Below are positions 28,330-37,034 of a DNA stretch of 64,000 nucleotides, in pieces (within the stretch, counting starts at the first letter, position 1; every line of letters starts with the position of its first letter). The position numbers and the translations under genes were made by a program. The stretch lies in contig NZ_JBHSWH010000001.1 of the NCBI RefSeq assembly GCF_042661025.1, forward strand, positions 2,604,001 to 2,668,000, read 5' to 3'. Source of the stretch: Flexivirga alba. GTDB taxonomy: Bacteria > Actinomycetota > Actinomycetes > Actinomycetales > Dermatophilaceae. Below the pieces are notes generated by a model. The model was not told the origin of the DNA, did no database searches, and saw only the letters and a program-made list of their open reading frames with translations.

Positions 28330-30360
28330 GTGACCACGTCCCGACGCCCCGGAGCGCGTTCCGTGCGCTCCAGCGGCTCGGCTCGGGCATCCGGCGCCAA
28401 GGCTTCCGGTGCAGCCCCCGGCAAGGGGAGCACCCCGAAGAAACGCGCGGCAGCGGGCCGCACGACCCGTGCTCGTGCCGAGCAACACAGTCCGCACAGC
28501 CGCCACGAGTCGCCGCGTGTCCATCGGGCAGCAGGGACGCCGCCGGCCGCGCCCCGCCGTCCGGTCGCACTCGGCGTCGGTCACCCGCGGCGGCGGGCTC
28601 GCTTCCTGCTGGTCGCGACGCTGATCGTCTTCAGCCTCTTCACGGCACAACTGCTGCGCATCCAGGGTCTGGACGCGAAGAGTGTCTCCGCGCAGGCGCT
28701 CGACTCACGACTGCACCGCACCGTGCTGCCCGCGCTGCGCGGCTCGATCGTCGACTCCAATGGCGTCGTGCTCGCCTCGAGCGTCGACCGCTACAACGTC
28801 GTCGATGACGCGACGGCGACGGTGACCTACCGCAAGGTCGTCGGCGGGCAGGTGGTCACGGTCGGCCTGGCCGGTGCTGCCATCGACATCGCCGACGCCA
28901 TCGGCGTGGAGCCCAAGCCGATCCTGGACGCGATGCAGGCCGCGCTGAAGAAGAAGTCGCAGTTCACCTACCTCTCCAAGAACGTCACGCCGCGCCAGTG
29001 GACCCGGATCGCCGATCTCGGCATACCCGGCGTATCCAGCGAGACCAGCACCCAGCGTGACTACCCGCAGGGCACCTCGGTCGCGCCACTGATCGGTTGG
29101 GTCGACGGCAGCGGTCAGGGTGGCGGTGGCGTCGAGCAGATGAAGCAGAAGGTGCTCAACGGCACTCCCGGTCAGCACGTCTATGAGCAGTCGCCCAACG
29201 GCGTCGTCATCGCGACCGGCGACAACCAGGACACTCCGGCGCAGAACGGCCAGAACGTCAAGCTGACCATCGACAACGACTTGCAGTGGTACTCCCAGAA
29301 CGCCATTGCCGAGGCCGTCAAGTCGTCCGGTTCGCTGTCCGGCGAGGTCGTCATCATGGATACCCAGCAGAACCTCAAGGCCGTCGCGAGCTATCCGAGC
29401 TTCGACAACAACAACGTCGGTTCCGCGACGTCCAGCGAGCTGCAGTCCGCGCCGTTCAACCAGGCCTACGAGCCGGGTTCGACCAGCAAGGTGATCACCA
29501 TGGCGGCGCTGCTGGACCAGCACAAGGCGACACCGACCACGCATGTGGTCGTGCCGCCGACCCTGACTCGCGCCGGCACGACGTTCCATGACGCGGAGAA
29601 GCACGGCACCGAGCAGCTCACGTTGTCCGGTGTGCTGTCGCAGTCCTCCAACATCGGCACGATGCTCGCCGGCAGCAAGCTGCCCAAGGGCACGCTCTAC
29701 GACTACATGCGCGCGTTCGGCCTCGGCCAGACCTCCGGCGTCGGCTACCCCGGCGAGTCCTCGGGCGTGCTGGCGCCATACAAGGACTGGAGCGCGACCC
29801 AGCGCTTCACGGTGATGTTCGGCCAGGGGCTGGCGAGCACCGCGATCCAGGAGGCGTCGGTGTTCGCGACGGTCGCCAACGGCGGCGTCAAGGAGCCGGT
29901 CAAGCTGATCAAGGGCATCGGCAGCGGCACCGATTACACCGCCCCCGATGACACCCGCAAGGCGACGCGAGTCATCCCGACCTCGGTGGCGACCACGTTG
30001 ACCAAGATGATGGAGGGCGTGATCTCCACGACCGGCACCGCGAAGGCGGCCGGGGTCAACGGTTACTCCATCGCCGGCAAGACCGGCACCGCGGACCGCT
30101 ACGACCCCAAGCTGGGCCGTTACAACGGCGTGACGGCATCGTTCATCGGTTTCGCGCCGGCGAACAATCCCCGTTACATCGTCGCCGTGACACTGCAGCA
30201 CCCGACCAGGGGCAGCCTGTTCGGTGGCGACGTCGCCGGGCCGGTCTTCTCCAAAGTGATGGGTTACGCACTGCAGCACGGTGGCGTTCCGCCGACCGGC
30301 AAGCAGGCCGCGCCATACCCGCTCACCTTCACCGACACCGCGAGCAGTCGCAAGCCCTGA
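28330..30360 (+). CDS. ftsI: Peptidoglycan D,D-transpeptidase FtsI (class B penicillin-binding protein)
   Basis: 676 residues. A long Arg/Ser/Pro-rich cytoplasmic N-terminus (about 95 residues) precedes one membrane helix near 97-115. The class B dimerisation domain follows (R-G-S-I-V-D-S-N-G near 137-145), then the transpeptidase: S384-x-x-K387 in G-S-T-S-K, S-Q-S-S-N near 438-442, and K584-T-G. It crosslinks septal peptidoglycan with FtsW. It starts at GTG 28330, 21 bases after ftsL. The next gene is murF, eight bases on, with no murE between. Confidence 0.95.
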   Translation: MTTSRRPGARSVRSSGSARASGAKASGAAPGKGSTPKKRAAAGRTTRARAEQHSPHSRHESPRVHRAAGTPPAAPRRPVALGVGHPRRRARFLLVATLIVFSLFTAQLLRIQGLDAKSVSAQALDSRLHRTVLPALRGSIVDSNGVVLASSVDRYNVVDDATATVTYRKVVGGQVVTVGLAGAAIDIADAIGVEPKPILDAMQAALKKKSQFTYLSKNVTPRQWTRIADLGIPGVSSETSTQRDYPQGTSVAPLIGWVDGSGQGGGGVEQMKQKVLNGTPGQHVYEQSPNGVVIATGDNQDTPAQNGQNVKLTIDNDLQWYSQNAIAEAVKSSGSLSGEVVIMDTQQNLKAVASYPSFDNNNVGSATSSELQSAPFNQAYEPGSTSKVITMAALLDQHKATPTTHVVVPPTLTRAGTTFHDAEKHGTEQLTLSGVLSQSSNIGTMLAGSKLPKGTLYDYMRAFGLGQTSGVGYPGESSGVLAPYKDWSATQRFTVMFGQGLASTAIQEASVFATVANGGVKEPVKLIKGIGSGTDYTAPDDTRKATRVIPTSVATTLTKMMEGVISTTGTAKAAGVNGYSIAGKTGTADRYDPKLGRYNGVTASFIGFAPANNPRYIVAVTLQHPTRGSLFGGDVAGPVFSKVMGYALQHGGVPPTGKQAAPYPLTFTDTASSRKP

Positions 30361-30367
30361 GACGACC

Positions 30368-31776
30368 ATGATCGCGTTCACACTCGAAAACATCGCCACA
30401 GTCACCGGGGGCACGCTGCACGGTGACGACCGGCTGGTCGACGGACCTGTCGTCACCGACTCACGGGAGGCCGCACCCGGCAGCCTGTATGTCGCCCGCG
30501 TCGGGGAGCAGGCCGACGGTCACGATTTCGCTCCGTCGGCGGTTGCGGCCGGCGCAGTGGGAGTCCTCGGATCCCGAGCACTGCCAGGCATTTCCACGGT
30601 TGTCGTGGCCGACGTGCAGCAGGCATTTGCCGACCTGGCTCGCGCCGTGGTCGACAAGGCGCCACGACTGCGGATCGTCGGCATCACGGGCAGCTCCGGC
30701 AAGACGTCCACCAAGGACCTGCTGGCTCAGGTGCTCGCGCCGGTGGGGGAGACCGTCGCACCGGTCGGCTCCTACAACTCCGAGGTGGGCGTGCCGCTGA
30801 CGGTCTGTCGGGTGACCGCCGAGACGCGATTCCTGGTCGCCGAGCTGGGCGCCACGAACATCGGCAACATCACCTACCTGACCCGGATCGCGCCACCCTC
30901 GATCGGCATCGTGCTCAACGTCGGCACCGCCCACGTCGGTGAGTTCGGCTCGGTCGAGGCGATCGCGCAGACCAAGGGCGAGCTCGTCGAGGCGCTGCCG
31001 ACCTCCGGGCTGGCCGTGCTCAACGCAGACGATCCGCGTGTCGCTGCGATGACCGGTCGCAGTGTCGCCCGGGTGGTCACCGTCGGCCGCGGCGACGACG
31101 CGCAGGTCCGCGCGGTCGACGTCGTCGTGGACGACCAAGACCGCCCTTCCTTCACCATCACCGGGCTCGACGGCGTCGACTTCCTGCCCGTACAACTCGG
31201 GCTGCACGGTGAGCACCAGATCGGCAACGCCCTGGCGGTCGCCGTCGCGGCCCGGGAGCTCGGCGTCCCGCCCGAGCAGATCGCCGCCGGTCTCGCAGGC
31301 GCACGGCCGGTCAGCCGGTGGCGGATGGAAGTGCACCAGCTGGACCGGGGCGTGACCCTGGTCAACGACGCCTACAACGCCAACCCCGATTCGATGTATG
31401 CCGCCTTGGCGGCGCTGCAGCGGATGGGTCAGGGGCGCCGCACGATCGCGGTGTTGGGGGAGATGCGCGAGCTGGGGAGCTCAGCGCCCAGGCGCACCGC
31501 GACGTGGGTGCGACCGCCGCGAAGCTCGACATCGGGGTCGTCGTCGCCGTCGGTGCCGGCGCGGAGCCGATCGCGGCCGCTGCACAGGCGGCCGGCGCCC
31601 ACGTCCAGCGGGCCACCGATGTGGAGGAGGCACACCGGATGGTGCTGCAACTCCTGGCTCCGGGAGACGTCATACTTTTCAAGTCCAGTCGGGATTCCGG
31701 GCTCCGTTACCTCGGAGATCGGATCACTGTCGAACAAGGTGGGTCTTTGTCTGAGGATGGATCGACGCATGCGTAG
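30368..31776 (+). CDS. murF: UDP-N-acetylmuramoyl-tripeptide:D-alanyl-D-alanine ligase, with a -1 shift
   Basis: The ATP loop G-I-T-G-S-S-G-K-T-S-T is near residues 108-118. N-D-A-Y-N-A-N-P-D-S-M-Y is near 336-347, followed by V-L-G-E-M-R-E-L-G. At 31474-31477 the frame breaks. With one more G in that run it continues E-L-S-A-Q-A-H-R-D-V-G and through G-D-V-I-L-F-K-S-S-R to the stop at 31774-31776. The corrected product is 469 residues, normal for MurF. It adds D-Ala-D-Ala to the cytoplasmic precursor. The gene is essential, so I treat the break as a sequence error. The upstream neighbour is ftsI, not murE. Confidence 0.93.
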
Positions 31777-31830
31777 GCCAGCAGCGGCGTCGAAGACGAC
31801 GATCCCCGCCATACGTCGGGGGCCTCGCGC

Positions 31831-32910
31831 GTGAAACTCGTCCTCATCGGAGCGCTCGTGGCGCTCATCGTCGGTCTGGTCGGGACCCGCGCCTTCATCG
31901 ACTTCGTGATCCGCAAGGGTTACGGCCAGTTCGTCCGCGACGACGGCCCGACCAGTCACCACACCAAGCGCGGCACCCCGACGATGGGCGGTGCCGTGAT
32001 CATCGCGGGCACGGTCCTGGGTTACGGCCTGGCGCACCTGATCACCTGGGACGCCCCGACCGCGTCCGGTCTGCTCGTCGTCTTCCTGATGGTCGGCCTC
32101 GGTCTGGTCGGTTTCCTCGACGACTGGATCAAGATCTCCCGGCAGCGCTCGCTCGGGCTTCGGTCGGCGGAGAAGCTGATCGGTCAGACCCTGGTCGCCG
32201 TGCTCTTCGCCGTGCTGGCCACCAAATTCTCCCGTGGCGGCATCACCCCGGCGAGCTACCACATCTCGTTCGTGCGCGACACGTGGTTCAACCTCGCCGC
32301 CGGCGGCTCAGTCATTGGCGTCATCCTCTTCGTGATCTGGGCCAACGTGATGATCGCCGGCACCAGCAACGGCGTGAACCTCACCGATGGCCTCGACGGA
32401 CTGGCCACCGGCGCCTGCGTGATGGTGTTCGGCGCCTACACCCTGATCAGCGTCTGGCAGTTCAACCAGAACTGCCAGTTCGTCACCTCCTCCAAGTGCT
32501 ACAACGTGCGCGACCCGCTCGACCTCGCCGTCGTCGCCGCCTGTGTCATGGGCGCCTGCTTCGGGTTCCTGTGGTGGAACGCCTCGCCGGCAAAGATCTT
32601 CATGGGCGACACCGGCTCACTCGCCCTCGGCGGCGCGCTCGCCGGCCTGGCGATCACCACCCGCACCGAGTTGCTGGTCGTCATCATCGGTGGGCTCTTC
32701 GTCATCGAGACCCTCTCGGTCATCCTGCAGGTCGGGTCGTTCAAGTTGCGGCACAAGCGGATCTTCCGGATCGCGCCGGTCCATCACCACTTCGAGATGC
32801 TCGGCTGGAACGAAGTCACCGTGACCATCCGCTTCTGGATCATCTGTGGGCTGTGCGTCGCCGGTGGCCTCGGTCTGTTCTATGCCGAGTGGGTCGTCGG
32901 CGGTGTCTAG
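31831..32910 (+). CDS. mraY: Phospho-N-acetylmuramoyl-pentapeptide transferase (lipid I synthesis)
   Basis: 359 residues from GTG 31831, polytopic with about ten helices. It has the signatures H-x-x-K-R-G-T-P-T-M-G-G near 44-55, G-F-L-D-D-W-I-K near 94-101, N-L-T-D-G-L-D-G-L-A near 185-194 and H-H-H-F-E near 312-316. It transfers phospho-MurNAc-pentapeptide to undecaprenyl phosphate on the inner face of the membrane. The murD frame overlaps its last codons. Confidence 0.96.
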   Translation: MKLVLIGALVALIVGLVGTRAFIDFVIRKGYGQFVRDDGPTSHHTKRGTPTMGGAVIIAGTVLGYGLAHLITWDAPTASGLLVVFLMVGLGLVGFLDDWIKISRQRSLGLRSAEKLIGQTLVAVLFAVLATKFSRGGITPASYHISFVRDTWFNLAAGGSVIGVILFVIWANVMIAGTSNGVNLTDGLDGLATGACVMVFGAYTLISVWQFNQNCQFVTSSKCYNVRDPLDLAVVAACVMGACFGFLWWNASPAKIFMGDTGSLALGGALAGLAITTRTELLVVIIGGLFVIETLSVILQVGSFKLRHKRIFRIAPVHHHFEMLGWNEVTVTIRFWIICGLCVAGGLGLFYAEWVVGGV

Positions 32911-34456
32911 CAGCGCCGACCGAGGCGAGGATCGCAGCGAGGAACGAGCGAGGACCGGAGCCGAGGAAAGGGGCGCGCATGGGCTCGGCGCCTCTTCCTA
33001 TGAACCTGGGGGGCGGCGCGGGCTGACCCATCGGGATGCCGACTGGGCCGGCCTGCGGGTCGTGGTGGTCGGTCTCGGGCTGTCCGGCTTCGCCGCGGCG
33101 GACGCGCTCATGCAACGCGATGCCGTCGTCACCGTGGTCAGCCGGGACCGTAGCGAGACGATCGACAAGCGGGCGCAGATCCTCGAAGTGCTCGGTGTGA
33201 CAGTGCTTTTCGGCGACGAAGTGCCGGCAGCTCCACCGGAGGACACCCAGCTGGTCGTGACCTCGCCGGGGGTGCCACCGCACAACGCGTTCCTTGTCGC
33301 CGCCGACGCCGCCGGGATCCCGGTCTGGGGTGAGGTCGAGCTGGCCTGGCGGATGCGTCCCGCCGACGGAGCTGCGCCGTGGCTGACGATCACCGGCACC
33401 AACGGCAAGACCACCGCGGTGACCATGCTGGAGTCGATCCTGCAGGCAGCCGGGATCCGCGCCGTTGCTGCGGGCAATGTCGGCACCCCGATCCTGGAGG
33501 CGGTGCTGCACCCGGAGCCGTTCGAGGTGCTCGCGGTCGAGCTGTCCAGCTTCCAGCTCCATTGGTCGAGAAGCCTCTCGCCATACGCCTCGTGCTTGCT
33601 GAATGTCGCACCCGACCACCTCGACTGGCACGGTTCGTATGACGAATACCGCCGCACCAAGGGCCGGATCTTCGAGCAGACCCAGGTGGCCGCGGTCTAC
33701 AACGTGCAGGACCCGACCACCGAGCAACTGCTGATGGACGCCGACGTCGTGGAGGGTTGTCGCGCCATCGGATTCACCACCGGCACCCCGGCGATCTCGA
33801 TGGTCGGAGTCGTCGACGACGTGCTTGCCGACCGGGCGTTCGTCGACGACCGACGCAGCAGCGCCGCCGAGCTCGCCACCATCGACGACCTGACCATCGA
33901 CGGTGTCCCGCCGGCGCCGCACTACCTCGCTGACGCGCTGGCGGCGGCCGCACTGGCGCGTGCCTACGGCGTCCCACCGGCCGGAGTGCAGGCCGGGTTG
34001 CGCGCCTACCGCCCGCAGCCGCACCGCGTGCAGAGCGTCGGCCGGGTCGGCGACGTCGTCTACATCGACGACTCCAAGGCCACCAACACCGATGCCGCGA
34101 TGGCCTCGGTCACGGCATACGAACACATCGTGTGGATCGCCGGCGGCCTGCTCAAGGGCGCCGACGTCGACGAGTTGGTGCGGGCGGCCGCGCCACGGCT
34201 GCGGGCAGCGGTGCTGCTGGGTCGCGACCGGGAGCAGCTCGCGCAGGCGTTGCGACGACACGCGCCGGATGTCCCGGTCGTCGACATCGCCAGCACCGAG
34301 ACTGGGGCCATGGCCACGGTAGTCCGCGCTGCGCAGTCGCACGCCCGCCCCGGTGACGTGGTGCTGCTGGCGCCCGCTGCCGCTTCGATGGACATGTTCG
34401 ACAACTACGGCGCCCGTGGCGATGCCTTCGCCGCGGCGGTGCAGGGTCTGCAATGA
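32903..34456 (+). CDS. murD: UDP-N-acetylmuramoylalanine:D-glutamate ligase
   Basis: The Rossmann start V-V-V-V-G-L-G-L-S-G-F is followed by the ATP loop I-T-G-T-N-G-K-T-T, the N-V-A-P-D-H-L-D-W-H block and D-D-S-K-A-T-N late in the protein. It adds D-glutamate. The start is uncertain. The continuous frame allows GTG 32903, overlapping mraY, but the first 35 residues are then a repeat-like Arg/Glu-rich stretch. A better-looking start is ATG 32979 (after GAGGAAAGG), which joins the frame if the six-G run at 33008-33013 has lost one base. The stop overlaps the ftsW start by ATGA. Confidence 0.93.
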   Translation: MSSSADRGEDRSEERARTGAEERGAHGLGASSYEPGGRRGLTHRDADWAGLRVVVVGLGLSGFAAADALMQRDAVVTVVSRDRSETIDKRAQILEVLGVTVLFGDEVPAAPPEDTQLVVTSPGVPPHNAFLVAADAAGIPVWGEVELAWRMRPADGAAPWLTITGTNGKTTAVTMLESILQAAGIRAVAAGNVGTPILEAVLHPEPFEVLAVELSSFQLHWSRSLSPYASCLLNVAPDHLDWHGSYDEYRRTKGRIFEQTQVAAVYNVQDPTTEQLLMDADVVEGCRAIGFTTGTPAISMVGVVDDVLADRAFVDDRRSSAAELATIDDLTIDGVPPAPHYLADALAAAALARAYGVPPAGVQAGLRAYRPQPHRVQSVGRVGDVVYIDDSKATNTDAAMASVTAYEHIVWIAGGLLKGADVDELVRAAAPRLRAAVLLGRDREQLAQALRRHAPDVPVVDIASTETGAMATVVRAAQSHARPGDVVLLAPAAASMDMFDNYGARGDAFAAAVQGLQ

Positions 34457-35694
34457 GTTCGACCAGCTCGACCGATTCCCCGTTCGACCTCTCCCGCTTC
34501 CAGCCCAAGGCGCTGATGAAGCGACTCGAGTCGCCGGTCGCCCCTTATTACCTGCTGCTCGGCTCCACCGGCATGTTGCTGCTCTTCGGCCTGGTGATGG
34601 TCCTGTCGGCGTCGAGCGTCACGTCATACGCGGCGAGTGGTTCGTCATACACCGTCTTCAAGAACCAAGCGATGTTTGCCGCCATCGGTGTCGTCGTCGC
34701 GGTGATCGCCAGCCGGGTGCCGGTGCGGGTCTGGAAGTGGCTGGCACTGCCGGCGTTCTTCGGTGCCGTCCTGCTGCAGATGGCGGTCTTCTCGCCGATC
34801 GGCCGCACCGTGCAGGGCAACCGCAACTGGATCGGCGTCGGCGGGTTCAGCGTGCAGCCGTCCGAGGCCGGCAAGATCGCGATCATCCTGGTGGCGGCGA
34901 TGGTCCTGACCCGCAAGCGCAAGGTCCTCGCCGAGTGGCGGCATGTGGTCATCCCACTCTTCCCGATGGCGGCGTTGTTGCTCGGGTTGGTGCTGCTCGG
35001 TCACGACCTCGGCACCACCATGGTGCTCGCGTCGATCGTCGGCGCGGTGCTCTTCGTCGCCGGTGTCCGGTTGCGACTCTTCGTCTTCATCGGTGCGTTC
35101 GTCGCGGCGGTCGTCGGCGCGTTCGTGGCGACCAACAGCAACCGCACCGGCCGGCTGGACGCGTGGCTCGGCACCTGCATCAACGCCAGCACCCAGGGCT
35201 GCTACCAGAAGGTCCACGGCCTCTACGCGATGGCCGACGGCGGCTGGTGGGGCGTCGGCCTCGGCGCGAGCCGGGAGAAGTGGTCCTGGCTGCCCGAGGC
35301 GCACAACGACTTCATCTTCGCGATCATCGGTGAGGAGCTCGGCCTGCCGGGCACCCTCGCGGTCGTCGCCCTGTATGTCGCACTCGGTTACGCCTGCTAC
35401 CGGTTGATCGTGACCAGCAAGGACTTCTTCGTCCGGCTGGCAACCGCGGGCGTCATGGCCTGGATCCTCGTCCAGGCGATGATCAACATCGGCTCGGTGA
35501 CCGGCCTTCTGCCGATCATCGGCGTGCCGCTGCCGTTGGTGTCTTCCGGTGGATCGGCGCTGGTGACAACGCTTCTCGCGCTCGGCATCTTGATCTCGTT
35601 CGCTCGCAACGAGCCGACCTGCAAGTCGGCTCTCGCGGCCCGGCCCAACGCCGTCAAGCGCACGCTGGCAGTGCTGCCGCTGGGCCGTCGCTAG
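34453..35694 (+). CDS. ftsW: Septal peptidoglycan glycosyltransferase FtsW (SEDS family)
   Basis: 413 residues with about ten membrane helices. SEDS signatures are N-R-N-W-I-G-V-G-G-F-S-V-Q-P-S-E near 116-131, the catalytic region W-L-P-E-A-H-N-D-F-I-F-A-I-I-G-E-E-L-G near 278-296, and P-L-P-L-V-S-S-G-G-S near 358-367. It polymerises lipid II at the septum with FtsI. The ATG overlaps the murD stop. Confidence 0.95.
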   Translation: MSSTSSTDSPFDLSRFQPKALMKRLESPVAPYYLLLGSTGMLLLFGLVMVLSASSVTSYAASGSSYTVFKNQAMFAAIGVVVAVIASRVPVRVWKWLALPAFFGAVLLQMAVFSPIGRTVQGNRNWIGVGGFSVQPSEAGKIAIILVAAMVLTRKRKVLAEWRHVVIPLFPMAALLLGLVLLGHDLGTTMVLASIVGAVLFVAGVRLRLFVFIGAFVAAVVGAFVATNSNRTGRLDAWLGTCINASTQGCYQKVHGLYAMADGGWWGVGLGASREKWSWLPEAHNDFIFAIIGEELGLPGTLAVVALYVALGYACYRLIVTSKDFFVRLATAGVMAWILVQAMINIGSVTGLLPIIGVPLPLVSSGGSALVTTLLALGILISFARNEPTCKSALAARPNAVKRTLAVLPLGRR

Positions 35695-35716
35695 TCGCGC
35701 CGGGCACAATACGTCC

Positions 35717-36829
35717 ATGACCGCATCCGCACCTCCGCTGACGTCTGTCCTGCTGGCCGGTGGTGGCACCGCCGGCCACGTCTCGCCACTGCTGGCGACC
35801 GCGGACGCGTTGCGTCGTCGCTACCCGGACGTGCTCATCACGGTCCTCGGTTCGTATGGCGGACTGGAAGAGACGCTGGTCCCCGAGCGTGGCTACGAGC
35901 TGCACCTGATCGACAAGGCAGCCTTCCCCCGGCGGCCCAATGCCGACGCAGCGCGCTTCCCGATGAAGTTCCTGGGCGCGCGCAAGGCCGCCGCCGACAT
36001 CGCCGATGAGGTGGGTGCCGAGGTCGTCGTCGGGTTCGGCGGCTACGTCAGCCCGCCGGCGTTCCTGGCCGCTCGCAAGCTTGGCCTGCCGATCGTGGTG
36101 CACGACGGCAACGCCCTCGCCGGCCTGGCGACCAAGCTCGGCTCGCGCTTCAGCACGCATGTCGCGACGGCGTTCTCGGTCACCAAGCTGCCGGGCGCCC
36201 AGGTGATCGGGATGCCGCTGCGCCGCGAGATCACCACCTTGGACCGCCACTCGCTTCGCCCGAAGGCACTGGACACCTTCGGCCTGCGCGGCGACCGGCC
36301 GACATTGCTGGTCACCGGCGGCTCCAGCGGTGCAGTGCGTGTCAACGAGCCGGTCGCCGCTGCGGCTGCCGCGTTCCGGGAGGCCGGAGTGCAGGTGCTG
36401 CACGTCACCGGCAAGGGCAAAGAGGTCCGCGTGCCTGCTGCCGGCCCGAACGATCCGCCATACGTCGTGCTCCCGTATGCCGACCGGATGGACCTTGCCT
36501 ATGCCGCCGCCGACCTGGTCGTGACCCGGTCCGGCGGCAACATGGTGTGCGAGACCTCGACGATCGGTCTGCCGGCGGTGTTCGTGCCGCTCCCGGTCGG
36601 CAACGGCGAGCAGCGACTCAACGCCGCCGACGTGGTCGCCGCGGGCGGCGCGCTGCTGGTCGACAACGACGACTTCACCGTCGATTACCTGCAGCGACAG
36701 GTGATTCCGCTGGTCCAGGACACTGAGCGGCTGGCCCAGATGTCCGCTGCCGCCCGCGCCCAGGGCCACGGCGACGCCGACGAGAAACTGGTCGACATGA
36801 TCGAGCAAGCCGCCCGCGATGCCGGATGA
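35717..36829 (+). CDS. murG: UDP-GlcNAc:lipid I N-acetylglucosaminyltransferase
   Basis: 370 residues. L-A-G-G-G-T-A-G-H-V-S-P is near 13-24, V-G-F-G-G-Y-V-S-P-P near 108-117, and the C-terminal R-S-G-G-N-M-V-C-E followed by P-L-P-V-G-N-G-E-Q near 292-300. It makes lipid II. Two motif positions are unusual: the common H-E-Q-N is H-D-G-N here, and G-G-S-L-G-A is G-G-S-S-G-A. The overall fold and context leave little doubt about identity. Confidence 0.93.
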   Translation: MTASAPPLTSVLLAGGGTAGHVSPLLATADALRRRYPDVLITVLGSYGGLEETLVPERGYELHLIDKAAFPRRPNADAARFPMKFLGARKAAADIADEVGAEVVVGFGGYVSPPAFLAARKLGLPIVVHDGNALAGLATKLGSRFSTHVATAFSVTKLPGAQVIGMPLRREITTLDRHSLRPKALDTFGLRGDRPTLLVTGGSSGAVRVNEPVAAAAAAFREAGVQVLHVTGKGKEVRVPAAGPNDPPYVVLPYADRMDLAYAAADLVVTRSGGNMVCETSTIGLPAVFVPLPVGNGEQRLNAADVVAAGGALLVDNDDFTVDYLQRQVIPLVQDTERLAQMSAAARAQGHGDADEKLVDMIEQAARDAG

Positions 36830-36844
36830 CGGTGTTTCCCGCCA

Positions 36845-36905
36845 TTGACGGCCGAAACAGCGATTGACGGTGCAGCTGAGGCGTCAATGGCCGTTTCGAG
36901 CGTCA
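36845..36905. repeat. Imperfect inverted repeat between murG and murC
   Basis: The arms TTGACGGCCGAAACAGCGAT and, on the other strand, TTGACGCTCGAAACGGCCAT are related over about 25 bases. The layout (ATTGA-type ends around a GC core) resembles the element after metY, although the core differs. Confidence 0.6.
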
Positions 36906-36907
36906 AC

Positions 36908-37012
36908 CAAGGTGGTTGAGTAGGGCGAGGCGGTGCATTGAGTAGCCGTGAGGGACGAGCGGCGTATCGAAATGTACGAGCCCGTATCGAAACCCCGCAC
37001 CCACCAACAAGA
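36908..37012. repeat. Dispersed repeat of the GGTTGAGTAG...TATCGAAACC type
   Basis: Contains GGTTGAGTAGGGCGAGGCGG, then TGAGTAGCCGTGAGGGACGA, then GCGTATCGAAAT and CGTATCGAAACCCC. I recognise this as a common small repeat of Micrococcales and related genomes. It lies in the murC leader. Confidence 0.6.
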
Positions 37013-37034
37013 TTCGACATGAGGAAGCCTCACG

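Noticed and set aside
28705..30456. Minus-strand open frame opposite ftsI
   Set aside because: No domain; ftsI on the plus strand has all three transpeptidase motifs.
31441..31520. Programmed -1 frameshifting in murF, hrpA or sigA
   Set aside because: No slippery heptamer or downstream pseudoknot is seen, the sites differ from each other, and all are cured by one base in a G/C run.
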